Assembly: GCA_028693705.1 (NCBI GenBank)
Contig: JAQUUX010000032.1
Location: 1 to 35,332 of the forward strand
Length of the DNA: 35,332 nucleotides
From: Lachnospiraceae bacterium
Lineage (GTDB): Bacteria > Bacillota > Clostridia > Lachnospirales > Lachnospiraceae
Direction: 5' to 3'
The notes beneath the pieces are model-generated. The model did not search any database. It was given only the letters and a program-made list of their open reading frames with translations, and was not told where the DNA came from. Below, one piece after another: positions 7,463-16,456 of this stretch; the first letter of the stretch is position 1, and each line of letters starts with the position of its first letter. The position numbers and the translations under genes are program-made.

Positions 7463-9715
7463 ATGGAACAGAATCAGGCATGGGCTGGATTCAAAGGAAG
7501 AAAGTGGAAAGATGATGTGGATGTACGTGATTTCATCCAGCACAATTACGAAATTTATGAGGGGGATGAATCTTTTTTAGCAGGACCAACAGAGAGTACA
7601 GATCTGCTGTGGGGAGAATTGCAGAAGTTACAGAAGGCAGAAAGAGAAAAAGACGGTGTTCTGGATATGGAGACAGAAATCGTTTCAAGCCTTACTGCTT
7701 ATGGACCGGGATATATCAAAGAAGAATTAAAGGATAGAGAGCAGATCGTTGGTCTGCAGACTGATAAGCCTTTAAAAAGAGCATTTATGCCTTATGGTGG
7801 AATCAAAATGGCTGAACAGGCCTGCACTACCTACGGCTACACTCCGGCACCGGAATTACACAAAATCTTTACAGAATATCATAGAACACACAACCAGGCT
7901 GTTTTTGATGCTTATACACCTGAGATGCATGCAGCCCGTCATAATAAGATCATTACCGGCTTGCCGGATACCTATGGACGAGGACGTATCGTAGGCGATT
8001 ACAGAAGAGTAGCTTTATACGGCATTGATTTTCTGGTAGCTAAAAAGGAAGAAGATTTAAGTAACTGCGGCGACGGTACCATGGTGGACGATGTGATTCG
8101 TCTGAGAGATGAACTGTCCATGCAGATCCGTGCATTAAAGGATATGAAGAAAATGGCTGAGGTGTATGGCTTTGATATTTCCAAACCGGCAACATCAGCT
8201 AAAGAAGCAGCACAGTGGCTGTATTTTGGATATCTGGCTGCGATTAAGACACAGAATGGTGCAGCCATGAGTGTTGGCCGTATTTCCACATTCCTGGATA
8301 TTTACATGGAAAGAGATTTAAAAGCAGGTGTGATCACAGAGGAACAGGCACAGGAGATCATCGATCATTTCGTTATGAAGTGCAGAATGGTAAAATTTGC
8401 CAGAATCCCTTCTTACAATCAGCTATTCTCCGGGGACCCGGTATGGGCAACACTGGAAGTCGGAGGACTTGGACAGGATGGCAGATCCATGGTTACCAAA
8501 AATGATTATCGTTTCCTGCACACACTGGAAAATATGGGACCGTCTCCGGAACCAAACTTAACTGTTTTATATTCCAGCAGACTGCCGGAGAATTTCAAGA
8601 AGTACGCAGCTGTCATTTCTGTGCGGACAAGCTCCATTCAGTATGAAAACGATGACGTGATGCGTCCTGTATGGGGAGATGATTACTCTATCTGCTGTTG
8701 TGTATCTGCAACCCAGACAGGTAAAGAAATGCAGTTCTTCGGTGCCAGAGCAAACCTTGCAAAGTGTCTGCTCTATGCCATGAATGGCGGAAGAGACGTG
8801 AAAACCAGAGAACAGGTAGGACCTGATATGAGACCAATTACTTCTGAGATCCTGGATTATGATGAGGTAATGGCAAAATATGATGTGATGATGGACTGGC
8901 TGGCTGGACTGTATGTGAATACATTGAACCTGATCCAGTATATGCATGACAAATACTATTATGAAGCAGCTGAAATGGCGCTCATTGATACCGATGTTCG
9001 CAGAACCTTTGCAACCGGTATCGCAGGGTTCTCCCACGTGGTAGATTCTTTAAGTGCTATCAAATATGCTACTGTAAAACCGATTCGTGATGAAGATGGC
9101 ATGATCGTAGATTTCGAGACCACAGGTGAGTTCCCGAAATACGGAAATGACGATGACAGAGCAGACGATATTGCAGTCTGGCTGTTAAAGACTTTCTTAA
9201 CCAAGTTAAAGAAGAGACACACTTATCGTGAATCTGAGCCTACAACCTCGATTCTGACCATTACGTCTAATGTAGTATATGGTAAGGCAACAGGCAGTAC
9301 GCCGGACGGCAGAAAAGCCGGGGCTCCATTGTCTCCTGGTGCAAATCCAAGCTATGGTGCTGAGAATAATGGTTTACTGGCTTCTCTTAACTCTGTAGCA
9401 AAATTACCTTATGAATATGCACTGGACGGTATCTCCAATACCCAGACCATTAATCCCGGTGCACTTGGACATGATGAAACAGAGAGAAAGAATAATCTGG
9501 CACATGTTCTGGATGGTTATTTTGACCAGGGTGCACATCATCTGAATGTAAATGTATTTGGCAGAGAAAAATTAGAAGATGCCATGGAACATCCGGAAAA
9601 AGAAGAATATGCCAACTTCACAATTCGTGTGTCCGGCTATGCAGTAAAATTCATTGATTTGACCAGAGAACAACAGCTGGATGTTATCTCCAGAACCTGC
9701 CATAATCAGATGTAA
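7463..9715 (+). CDS. pflB: Pyruvate formate-lyase (formate C-acetyltransferase)
   Basis: Cytoplasmic glycyl-radical enzyme: pyruvate + CoA gives acetyl-CoA + formate. At 750 aa it has the usual length. The tandem catalytic cysteines are C412-C413 in the CCVSA context, the substrate-loop signature [11 protein letters not shown] is intact, and the radical-bearing residue is G725 in RVSGYAVKF. These identify true PFL rather than the choline, glycerol or other glycyl-radical lyases. GGGAGGAG precedes the ATG. The oxygen-sensitive radical must be installed by the activase encoded next (61-nt gap, no terminator between). The enzyme is the anaerobic outlet for pyruvate, including any made by the neighbouring hydroxy-acid operon. 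Confidence 0.97.
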   Translation: MEQNQAWAGFKGRKWKDDVDVRDFIQHNYEIYEGDESFLAGPTESTDLLWGELQKLQKAEREKDGVLDMETEIVSSLTAYGPGYIKEELKDREQIVGLQTDKPLKRAFMPYGGIKMAEQACTTYGYTPAPELHKIFTEYHRTHNQAVFDAYTPEMHAARHNKIITGLPDTYGRGRIVGDYRRVALYGIDFLVAKKEEDLSNCGDGTMVDDVIRLRDELSMQIRALKDMKKMAEVYGFDISKPATSAKEAAQWLYFGYLAAIKTQNGAAMSVGRISTFLDIYMERDLKAGVITEEQAQEIIDHFVMKCRMVKFARIPSYNQLFSGDPVWATLEVGGLGQDGRSMVTKNDYRFLHTLENMGPSPEPNLTVLYSSRLPENFKKYAAVISVRTSSIQYENDDVMRPVWGDDYSICCCVSATQTGKEMQFFGARANLAKCLLYAMNGGRDVKTREQVGPDMRPITSEILDYDEVMAKYDVMMDWLAGLYVNTLNLIQYMHDKYYYEAAEMALIDTDVRRTFATGIAGFSHVVDSLSAIKYATVKPIRDEDGMIVDFETTGEFPKYGNDDDRADDIAVWLLKTFLTKLKKRHTYRESEPTTSILTITSNVVYGKATGSTPDGRKAGAPLSPGANPSYGAENNGLLASLNSVAKLPYEYALDGISNTQTINPGALGHDETERKNNLAHVLDGYFDQGAHHLNVNVFGREKLEDAMEHPEKEEYANFTIRVSGYAVKFIDLTREQQLDVISRTCHNQM

Positions 9716-9776
9716 TAGATAGAGCGAAGTGAAATAATATAAATGGCCGGAAAAAGGCAGAAGGGAGAAATATCAT

Positions 9777-10505
9777 ATGACTGCAAATGTACATTCATTA
9801 GAAAGCTTTGGTTCGGTTGATGGTCCGGGCGTGCGTTTTGTGATATTCCTCCAGGGCTGTCACATGCGATGCCAGTTTTGCCACAACCCGGATACCTGGA
9901 AGGAGGAGCCTAATCAGATATTCACAGCGGATGAGCTGTTGGAAAAGGTTCTCCGATATCGGGGATACTGGGGAGAAAAGGGCGGCATTACGGTAAGCGG
10001 CGGAGAGCCGCTACTGCAGCTGGATTTCATGATAGAATTTTTTACCAAAGCGAAGGCAGAGGGGATTCATACCTGTCTGGATACTGCAGGAAATCCTTTT
10101 AGCAGAGAAGAGCCGTTTTTCTCTAAGTTCCAGGAACTTATGAAGGTAACAGATCTGATTATGCTGGATATTAAAGAGATGAATCCGGAGCGTCACCGAA
10201 AGCTGACTGGCGTCAAAAACGATAATATCCTGGATCTGGCACAGTATTTGTCCGATATGGGAAAACCCGTATGGATCAGACATGTTCTGGTACCGGAACG
10301 CAGTGACTATGATGCTGATCTGCGAAATATGAAAGCTTTTCTGGATACTTTAACTAATGTGGAAAAGGTGGAGATACTGCCTTATCATACCATGGGAATT
10401 TTTAAGTGGGAGAATCTGGGACTGACTTATCCGCTTGCGGATATTAAGCCACCGTCAGAAGAAAGAATCCGCAATGCAGAACAAATATTGAATGCAGTGA
10501 AATAA
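9777..10505 (+). CDS. pflA: Pyruvate formate-lyase activating enzyme
   Basis: A 242-aa radical-SAM protein that abstracts hydrogen from the active-site glycine of PflB. The [4Fe-4S] cluster motif C28-x3-C32-x2-C35 (GCHMRCQFCHNPDTW) is complete, as is the GGE motif in TVSGGEPLLQ. The length and the absence of an extra ferredoxin insert mark it as the PFL type rather than an activase of the other glycyl-radical enzymes. AAGGGAG lies upstream of the ATG. It is cotranscribed with pflB and closed by a strong terminator 5 nt after the stop. Confidence 0.96.
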   Translation: MTANVHSLESFGSVDGPGVRFVIFLQGCHMRCQFCHNPDTWKEEPNQIFTADELLEKVLRYRGYWGEKGGITVSGGEPLLQLDFMIEFFTKAKAEGIHTCLDTAGNPFSREEPFFSKFQELMKVTDLIMLDIKEMNPERHRKLTGVKNDNILDLAQYLSDMGKPVWIRHVLVPERSDYDADLRNMKAFLDTLTNVEKVEILPYHTMGIFKWENLGLTYPLADIKPPSEERIRNAEQILNAVK

Positions 10506-10509
10506 GTGG

Positions 10510-10547
10510 TACACTCCGTGTGTTTAGAACATTCGGGGTGTATTTTT
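10510..10547 (+). terminator. Terminator of the pflB-pflA operon
   Basis: TACACTCCG (10510-10518) pairs with CGGGGTGTA (10534-10542) with one G-T wobble, 15-nt loop, followed by five T residues. Confidence 0.85.
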
Positions 10548-10555
10548 ATATGTAA

Positions 10556-10584
10556 TTGCAAAACGAACCGGGAAAAGGTAAAAT
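10556..10584 (+). promoter_or_regulatory. Promoter of the AEC carrier gene
   Basis: TTGCAA (10556-10561), a 17-nt spacer and TAAAAT (10579-10584), placed directly after the pfl terminator and about 30 nt before the AEC start codon. Confidence 0.6.
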
Positions 10585-10615
10585 GTAACAATAACATTAC
10601 TTGGGGGATAAATTC

Positions 10616-11554
10616 ATGACATTATTTTTGAATATTTTACAAAGCGTATTACCGGTTATCGTGATGATCTTATTAGGGTATGTATGTAACAAAAAGCAGA
10701 TCTTTGATGATAAAGGTCTGGCAGGACTTAAAGCTATTATTGGAAATGTATGTCTTCCTGTTGTTTTGTTCAATGCATTTTACACAGCCACCTATAGTCT
10801 GACGGTAATTCCTGTTTTTATTATAGTGTATATTGGATTTGGACTGGCTATTCTGGCAGGTTTTCTGGTTCGTAAATGGATGGCTCCTTACAGTCGTTTT
10901 GTCCCTTTTCTGGTGACCAGTGCCGAAGTGGGAATGCTGGGATATGCTTTATTTTCTTTAATCGTAGGACCGGATCATCTGGCTAATCTTGCCATGCTGG
11001 ATCTGGGACAGACAGTATTCTCTTACACAGTTTTCATCACAGTACTTCGCGTGGCCGAAGGTCATAAGATGAGTGGCAAAGAGGTTGTTCTCAATATGGT
11101 CACCAACAAAGCCTGTATCGGTATGTCATTGGGTATTATTCTGGGAGCAACCGGTGTACGGGGACTCATTGAACAGACTGCAGTGGCACCTATTATAAAT
11201 GATCTGATTTCCTTTATTACAGCACCGACCAGCGGGGTGATATTACTGGTAGTGGGATACGAGCTGTCTTTACAGCCTGGTATATTGAAGCCGGTATTGA
11301 AAACTGTCTTTGCCAGATTTGTTATTATGGCTTCTCTATTTGGCATTGTATCTTTTACGGTATTTCATATTATTCCCTTCGATAAAAACATGTTGCTTGC
11401 TATGTTAATCATCTATAGCCTGCCGGCACCATTTATTATTCCGATTTATGCAAATGTAGGAGATGACGGGGAATATGTTTCTACCACTCTTTCTGTGGAA
11501 ACTCTGTTAACTGTTGCATTATTTGTTGGAATTGTTGCTTACAGTATGATATAA
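10616..11554 (+). CDS. AEC-family (auxin efflux carrier-like) transporter
   Basis: A 312-aa membrane protein of the AEC family with about ten hydrophobic helices in two five-helix halves. Visible family features are the opening VLPVIVMILLGYVCNKKQIF, the GLKAIIGNVCLPVVLFNAF helix and the closing YSLPAPFIIPIYAN segment. Bacterial members are mostly putative malate or other organic-acid carriers; none can be assigned here. The ATG at 10616 follows TTGGGGGA; the in-frame TTG at 10601 overlaps this site and is rejected. Being next to pflBA it might move an organic acid linked to fermentation, but it has its own promoter and no specific evidence ties it to formate. Confidence 0.85.
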   Translation: MTLFLNILQSVLPVIVMILLGYVCNKKQIFDDKGLAGLKAIIGNVCLPVVLFNAFYTATYSLTVIPVFIIVYIGFGLAILAGFLVRKWMAPYSRFVPFLVTSAEVGMLGYALFSLIVGPDHLANLAMLDLGQTVFSYTVFITVLRVAEGHKMSGKEVVLNMVTNKACIGMSLGIILGATGVRGLIEQTAVAPIINDLISFITAPTSGVILLVVGYELSLQPGILKPVLKTVFARFVIMASLFGIVSFTVFHIIPFDKNMLLAMLIIYSLPAPFIIPIYANVGDDGEYVSTTLSVETLLTVALFVGIVAYSMI

Positions 11555-11612
11555 TTTCACTGTTCATAAGTATGAAAAAGCCATGGAGAAAGATTACAGG
11601 AAGGTGTCATGA

Positions 11613-12569
11613 GTGAGTAAGACAGACAATGGAACAGAATTGCCCATATCCCGTAAGAAAAGGGTGCAGCGTCTGAAGAAAATAATCATGCTTGTTCTGG
11701 TGATTGCATTGCTTGTCCCCAATGTGACATGTCTGGTGTTAAGTATCAGGATGGTTAAGTTGCAAACGCAGATGGATCGGCTGGAAACGCTGGTTCAGGA
11801 GATGTCCGGGACACAGTCGGACAATATGACAGAAGTGTCATCTGTATCCGGAACAGAGACTTCCATACAGACTGGAAGTGAAAAGCTGGAAGAACGGGCA
11901 GCCGAACCGGAAGAAAGCGAAGCAGCGAGAATAGAAAAAGACGGTCTGAAGAAGGTATATCTGACCTTTGACGATGGACCAAGCGGCAATACAGAGAAAA
12001 TTTTGGATATTTTGAAACAATACGGTGTAAAGGCTACTTTTTTTGTAATTGGAAGAGAGCAGACTTCATATCAGCCGATATACAGGCGGATTGTGGAGGA
12101 AGGACATACTCTTGGTATGCATTCCCACAGTCATGAATATCAGAATCTGTATGCATCGCTGGATAGTTTTGCAGAGGATTTTACGAAAGAACAATCATTT
12201 TTATATCAGACAACGGGTATCTGGCCTAAATTTTACAGATTTCCGGGTGGCAGCAGTAATACAGTGAGTAAAGTTGATATGCGGGAACTGACGGGATTTT
12301 TAGAGGAGCAGGATGTCACCTTTTTTGATTGGAATGTAACTAGCGGGGATGGCGGAAGCTACAGATTAAGTGCAGAGACCATCGTACATAATGTAACAAA
12401 TCTGTCAGAGGGAGACCGTTCCGTAGTATTGATGCATGACTCAATGGATAAACCTACAACAGTAGAGGCATTGCCTGAGATCATAGAGACATTACAGGCA
12501 ATGGAAAATGTAGAAATTGTACCGATTACTGAATTTACAGAACCGGTTCAACATATTTTAAATGATTAA
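11613..12569 (+). CDS. Membrane-anchored polysaccharide deacetylase (NodB/CE4)
   Basis: A 318-aa cell-envelope enzyme that probably removes N-acetyl groups from peptidoglycan or another surface glycan. Residues 24-44 form one N-terminal membrane helix, residues about 45-68 look coiled-coil, and 69-110 are an acidic, Ser/Glu-rich linker, placing the catalytic domain outside. The NodB domain (about 113-310) has TFDDGPS with D120-D121, the metal-binding HSHSH (170-174), the RFPGG motif around R209 and LMHDS with H275. It starts with GTG, chosen because AGGAAGG lies 8 nt upstream; the overlapping ATG at 11609 is in another frame and stops after three codons. It is followed closely (22 nt) by a bactofilin gene. 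Confidence 0.9.
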   Translation: MSKTDNGTELPISRKKRVQRLKKIIMLVLVIALLVPNVTCLVLSIRMVKLQTQMDRLETLVQEMSGTQSDNMTEVSSVSGTETSIQTGSEKLEERAAEPEESEAARIEKDGLKKVYLTFDDGPSGNTEKILDILKQYGVKATFFVIGREQTSYQPIYRRIVEEGHTLGMHSHSHEYQNLYASLDSFAEDFTKEQSFLYQTTGIWPKFYRFPGGSSNTVSKVDMRELTGFLEEQDVTFFDWNVTSGDGGSYRLSAETIVHNVTNLSEGDRSVVLMHDSMDKPTTVEALPEIIETLQAMENVEIVPITEFTEPVQHILND

Positions 12570-12591
12570 GAAACGTAATGGAGGAGAAAAC

Positions 12592-13440
12592 ATGGGATTT
12601 TTTTCAGATTTAAAGGAGGATTTATCTTCAGCGGTAAATGAACTTGTGCCAGATGAAAATTTAGATACACTGCAGGAAGAAAATACAGAGACTGCGACAG
12701 TAGCTGAAGCAGATGAAATGACACTTGATCAGACCGCACAGGAAGATGCGGAGACAAAGGCAGAAGAAACAGGCAATACTTCCGAAATGGCTGATCTGGA
12801 TGCTTTATTATCCAAGGTAGACAGTATTGAGGTACCTGATGATATGCTGGAAGAAAACCCGGTAGAAGAGACTGCGACAGAAGCAGCATCTGTTACACCG
12901 CCTGTACAGAATACACAGGAAAAAAATCAATTTTTCATGGGAGCAAATAAAAGAATGGATGCAAAGATGGTATCAGATGAAACATCTGTTATTACAGGTG
13001 GTATGAAAATTATTGGCGATATTGAGTCTGAAGGTTCTGTAGAATTTCTTGGTACAATTACCGGAAATATCTCCATTCAGGGAAAACTGAATGCAACAGG
13101 AACTATTAATGGTAATTCAAGGGCCTCAGAGATTTTCGCAGATAATGCAAAGATTACAGGAGATGTAACTTCAGAGGGTTCTATTAAATTAGGACAGGGA
13201 ACTGTAATCATCGGAAATGTCAATGCACAAAGCGCAGTCATTGCAGGTGCTATAAAGGGTGATATTGATGTTCACGGTCCGGTGATTCTGGATACTTCTG
13301 CAATTGTAATGGGCAATATCAAATCCAAATCTGTACAGATCAATAATGGTGCTGTTATTGAAGGTCTGTGTTCACAGTGCTATGCAGATGTTAATCCTAC
13401 TTCTTTCTTTGATGAATTAAAGAAAGGACCTAAAAAATAA
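12592..13440 (+). CDS. Bactofilin-family cytoskeletal protein
   Basis: A 282-aa protein. Residues 1 to about 115 are an acidic, low-complexity tail rich in Glu, Thr and Ala. Residues about 125-265 are short repeating hydrophobic and Gly-containing strands (VITGGMKIIGDI, VEFLGTITGNI, KITGDVTSEGSI, VIIGNVNAQSAVIAGAI), the pattern of the bactofilin right-handed beta-helix. Bactofilins polymerise without nucleotide and scaffold envelope enzymes. The N-terminal tail is longer than in most bactofilins. GGAGGAG fixes the ATG at 12592 (an upstream in-frame ATG at 12562 overlaps the deacetylase gene). The stop and the pyrH start overlap as TAATG, so the gene is translationally coupled to pyrH. Confidence 0.85.
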   Translation: MGFFSDLKEDLSSAVNELVPDENLDTLQEENTETATVAEADEMTLDQTAQEDAETKAEETGNTSEMADLDALLSKVDSIEVPDDMLEENPVEETATEAASVTPPVQNTQEKNQFFMGANKRMDAKMVSDETSVITGGMKIIGDIESEGSVEFLGTITGNISIQGKLNATGTINGNSRASEIFADNAKITGDVTSEGSIKLGQGTVIIGNVNAQSAVIAGAIKGDIDVHGPVILDTSAIVMGNIKSKSVQINNGAVIEGLCSQCYADVNPTSFFDELKKGPKK

Positions 13441-14135
13441 TGAAAAGAATACTGTTAAAACTCAGTGGAGAAGCACTGGCAGGGGAAAAGAAAACAGGTT
13501 TTGACGAACCCACAGTCAGAGATGTCGCTTTACAGGTAAAGCAGCTGGTCGATGAAGGTATCCAGGTGGGTATAGTGATCGGTGGAGGCAATTTCTGGAG
13601 AGGCCGTTCCAACGAGAATATTGACAGAACAAAGGCTGATCAGATCGGTATGCTGGCAACTATTATGAACTGTATTTATGTTTCGGAAATATTCCGTTCT
13701 GTCGGTATGATGACCAATATCCTCACACCTTTTGAATGCGGTTCTTTTACCAAATTATTTTCAAAGGATCGTGCAAATAAATATTTTGCGAGAAACCAGG
13801 TGGTTTTCTTTGCAGGTGGAACAGGACATCCTTATTTTTCAACGGACACAGGTGTTGTTCTTCGTGCTATTGAAGTAGATGCAGAGGTTATTCTGTTAGC
13901 AAAAGCAATTGACGGTGTTTATGATGATGACCCAAGGATCAATCCGGCAGCTAAGAAATATGATGAAGTTACTATTGAAGAGGTAATCGAGAAAAATCTT
14001 CAGGTTGTGGATATGACAGCATCTATTCTGGCAAAAGAGAATAAAATGCCAATGTGGGTATTCCCGTTAAATGAAGAAAACAGTATTGTAAATACGGTAC
14101 ACGGAGAGTTCCACGGAACAAAAGTAACTGTATAA
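13440..14135 (+). CDS. pyrH: UMP kinase
   Basis: A 231-aa cytoplasmic kinase that phosphorylates UMP to UDP, of the amino-acid-kinase fold. Visible are the KLSGEALAG phosphate-binding start, VIGGGNFWRG, the ATIMNC and FAGGTGHPYFSTDT segments and the DGVYDDDPR motif. The length is typical of bacterial PyrH. The ATG overlaps the bactofilin stop codon (TAATG) with AAAGGA a few bases upstream. In most bacteria pyrH follows rpsB and tsf; here those are absent and a bactofilin and deacetylase take their place. Confidence 0.97.
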   Translation: MKRILLKLSGEALAGEKKTGFDEPTVRDVALQVKQLVDEGIQVGIVIGGGNFWRGRSNENIDRTKADQIGMLATIMNCIYVSEIFRSVGMMTNILTPFECGSFTKLFSKDRANKYFARNQVVFFAGGTGHPYFSTDTGVVLRAIEVDAEVILLAKAIDGVYDDDPRINPAAKKYDEVTIEEVIEKNLQVVDMTASILAKENKMPMWVFPLNEENSIVNTVHGEFHGTKVTV

Positions 14136-14195
14136 AAGCAAGTATCAGTAATCGTATAAAAGTAACCGCGTAAAAGCAACAATATAGTAAGAGAG
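14120..14195. repeat. Degenerate 38-bp tandem duplication at the pyrH-frr junction
   Basis: AAAAGTAAC or AAAAGCAA occurs at 14120, 14134, 14158 and 14172. The spacing (14, 24, 14) shows a pair of words duplicated with a 38-bp offset. The first copy includes the last codons of pyrH, the second is noncoding. Confidence 0.5.
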
Positions 14196-14205
14196 GCGAA
14201 ATATT

Positions 14206-14757
14206 ATGGATCAGAGATTACAGCAGTATCAGGATAAAATGAATAAAGCAGTTGATTTTTTGGCAGAGGATTATGCATCCATTCGTGCAGGACGTGCAAA
14301 TCCCCATGTACTTGACAAATTAAAAGTAGATTATTACGGCACACCGACACCTATTCAGCAGGTTGGTAACGTAACAGTTCCGGAACCGAGAATGATTCAG
14401 ATCGCTCCATGGGAGAAGGGTCTGATCAAAGAAATTGAAAAGGCAATTATGTCATCTGACGTAGGAATTACTCCTAATAATGATGGCGCTGTAATTCGAC
14501 TGGTATTTCCGGAGTTAACAGAGGAACGCAGAAAGGATTTATCCAAAGATATTAAGAAAAAAGGTGAAGAATCCAAAGTTGCTATCCGTAATATCCGAAG
14601 AGATGGAAATGACGCATTTAAGAAGCTGGCTAAAGAAGAAGTTTCAGAGGATGAGATCAAGGATCTTGGAGATGAATTACAGAAGATGACAGACAAATTC
14701 ATCAAAGATATTGATGCCATGATAGATGAGAAGATCAAAGAGATCATGACAGTATAG
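14206..14757 (+). CDS. frr: Ribosome recycling factor
   Basis: A 183-aa protein that, with EF-G, splits post-termination ribosomes. Family features are visible throughout: the DKMNKAVDFLAEDYASIRAGRA helix near the N-terminus, DYYGTPTPIQQVGNV, PEPRMIQIAPWEKG, GITPNNDGAVIRLVFP, LTEERRKDL and VAIRNIRRDG. Length is normal. GAGAGGCG precedes the ATG. It follows pyrH, the usual order, and is separated from uppS by a hairpin. Confidence 0.98.
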   Translation: MDQRLQQYQDKMNKAVDFLAEDYASIRAGRANPHVLDKLKVDYYGTPTPIQQVGNVTVPEPRMIQIAPWEKGLIKEIEKAIMSSDVGITPNNDGAVIRLVFPELTEERRKDLSKDIKKKGEESKVAIRNIRRDGNDAFKKLAKEEVSEDEIKDLGDELQKMTDKFIKDIDAMIDEKIKEIMTV

Positions 14758-14781
14758 TTTTACGATAGGATAGAAATCAGG

Positions 14782-14815
14782 GGGCAGACAAAATTATTTT
14801 GTACTGCCCTTATGT
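14782..14815 (+). terminator. Hairpin between frr and uppS, weak terminator or processing site
   Basis: GGGCAG (14782-14787) pairs with CTGCCC (14804-14809), and the enclosed CAAAAT/ATTTTG extends the stem, giving a long hairpin with a tiny loop. The 3' flank is T-rich but broken (TTATGTTTG). It may act as a partial terminator that lowers expression of the downstream lipid genes. Confidence 0.5.
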
Positions 14816-14866
14816 TTGTTTTTACAAATATCGGAAAACCTAAGTGTGAATGGAGAGGTAAAAAGG

Positions 14867-15574
14867 ATGAATATTCCAAATCATGTAGCGATTATCTTAG
14901 ATGGAAACGGAAGATGGGCAAAAGCTAAAGGAATGCCAAGAAACTATGGCCATATGCAGGGTGCAAAGGCTGTGGAGGATTGCTGTGAATATGCTTATAA
15001 TATGGGAATTCAATATTTAACTGTATATGCTTTTTCCACAGAGAATTGGAACAGACCCGCGGACGAAGTGGATGCATTGATGAAGCTGCTGAGAAACTAT
15101 ATGATTAACAGCATTAAGCGAGCTATGAAAAATAATATGTGTGTCAGAGTCATTGGCGATAAGACTGCACTGGCGGATGATATCCGGACAGCAATTGAGG
15201 ATCTTGAGGAGAAGACAAAGAATAATACAGGTCTTCATTTTCAAATTGCCATCAATTATGGTGGAAGGGATGAACTCAGGCGTGCAGCAGGTAAAATGGC
15301 TGAGGCAGTAAAAAATGGTACTTTACAGCCGGAGAATATCACAGAAGATACTATTAGCAGTTATATGGATACGGCAGGACTTCCTGATCCGGATCTGCTG
15401 ATTCGTACCTGTGGGGAACAGCGTATCTCTAATTTCTTATTATGGCAGCTTGCTTATACGGAATTTTATTTTACAGATATTGCATGGCCTGATTTTTCGA
15501 AAGAGGAAATGGAAAAGGCTGTTGCAGCATATAATCAAAGAGACCGGAAATTCGGTAAGGTAAAGGAGGCATAG
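14867..15574 (+). CDS. uppS: Isoprenyl transferase (undecaprenyl diphosphate synthase)
   Basis: A 235-aa cis-prenyltransferase that extends farnesyl diphosphate with isopentenyl units to make the C55 carrier lipid of wall synthesis. Residues 6-17 read HVAIILDGNGRW with catalytic D12; a Leu stands where IMDGN is common. YAFSTENWNRP, INYGGRDELRRA and the C-terminal RTCGEQRISNFLLWQLAYTE motif with its Arg residues are complete. GAGAGG precedes the ATG at 14867; the 17-codon upstream extension overlaps the hairpin region and is rejected. cdsA starts 3 nt downstream, so the two are coupled. Confidence 0.97.
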   Translation: MNIPNHVAIILDGNGRWAKAKGMPRNYGHMQGAKAVEDCCEYAYNMGIQYLTVYAFSTENWNRPADEVDALMKLLRNYMINSIKRAMKNNMCVRVIGDKTALADDIRTAIEDLEEKTKNNTGLHFQIAINYGGRDELRRAAGKMAEAVKNGTLQPENITEDTISSYMDTAGLPDPDLLIRTCGEQRISNFLLWQLAYTEFYFTDIAWPDFSKEEMEKAVAAYNQRDRKFGKVKEA

Positions 15575-15577
15575 GCC

Positions 15578-16396
15578 ATGTTCTGGACGAGGCTTTTCAG
15601 CGGCATTGCTTTACTGGCAATCGCATTGGTAACCATTATCCTGAATGGTCCGATTTTGCTGATCACTTTATGGCTGGTATCTATGGAAGCATATACAGAA
15701 CTGGTAAAAGCAACCGGTGCTTGCCGTAAAGATAAAAAATGGGATATGATCAGAACCATTGGTGTGCTATTTATTACACTGTATTATATTGCGGTATTTA
15801 TACAAAACAAGGAAGCGGCCGTAGCTGTAGTGGTACTTTCCATGATCGCCTACATGTTTGGCTATGTTTTCTCCTTCCCGGGGTACATATCGGATCAGGT
15901 AATGGCAGCTTTTACAGCTTTCTTTTATGGACCGGTTTTATTATCTTTTATATACTGGACCAGAAATCTTCCAATCGGAGCATATCTGGTTTGGATGATC
16001 TTTATCAGTTCCTGGGGATGTGATACCTGTGCATATTGTGTTGGTGTCCTGTTTGGAAAACATAAAATGACACCGGTTCTAAGTCCGCATAAGTCTGTGG
16101 AGGGTGCCATTGGCGGTGTGGTTGGCGCAGCTATTTTAGGCGGGCTGTATGCCGGTATTCTGGTAGGTCCGAAGGTCGGACAGGATGATCTGATATGGGT
16201 GTTTGCACTGATCGGTGCGGCAGGCGGGCTGATTTCCATGGTAGGTGATCTGGCAGCCAGTGCAATTAAACGTAATCATGAGATTAAGGATTATGCAAAG
16301 CTGATACCGGGACATGGTGGTATCATGGATCGGTTTGACAGTGTTATTTTTACGGCGCCGATTATATATTTTCTGTCAGTGTGGCTCCTGGCATAG
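15578..16396 (+). CDS. cdsA: Phosphatidate cytidylyltransferase
   Basis: A 272-aa integral membrane enzyme making CDP-diacylglycerol from CTP and phosphatidic acid. Around eight hydrophobic helices are visible. The family signature at the C-terminus is intact: SAIKRNHEIKDYAKLIPGHGG followed by MDRFDS. The upstream LSPHKSVEGAIGG motif also fits. AAAGGAGG lies within the end of uppS, 3 nt before this gene, showing translational coupling in the uppS-cdsA-dxr-rseP operon. Confidence 0.97.
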   Translation: MFWTRLFSGIALLAIALVTIILNGPILLITLWLVSMEAYTELVKATGACRKDKKWDMIRTIGVLFITLYYIAVFIQNKEAAVAVVVLSMIAYMFGYVFSFPGYISDQVMAAFTAFFYGPVLLSFIYWTRNLPIGAYLVWMIFISSWGCDTCAYCVGVLFGKHKMTPVLSPHKSVEGAIGGVVGAAILGGLYAGILVGPKVGQDDLIWVFALIGAAGGLISMVGDLAASAIKRNHEIKDYAKLIPGHGGIMDRFDSVIFTAPIIYFLSVWLLA

Positions 16397-16456
16397 AAAG
16401 TAAGATTTCTATTTATGACAATGAGCTATGACAAATATAATTATAGGAGAATGCAA

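Noticed and set aside
7463-9715. A non-PFL glycyl-radical enzyme linked to the larA operon substrate
   Set aside because: Tandem catalytic Cys pair and the [11 protein letters not shown] signature identify genuine pyruvate formate-lyase.
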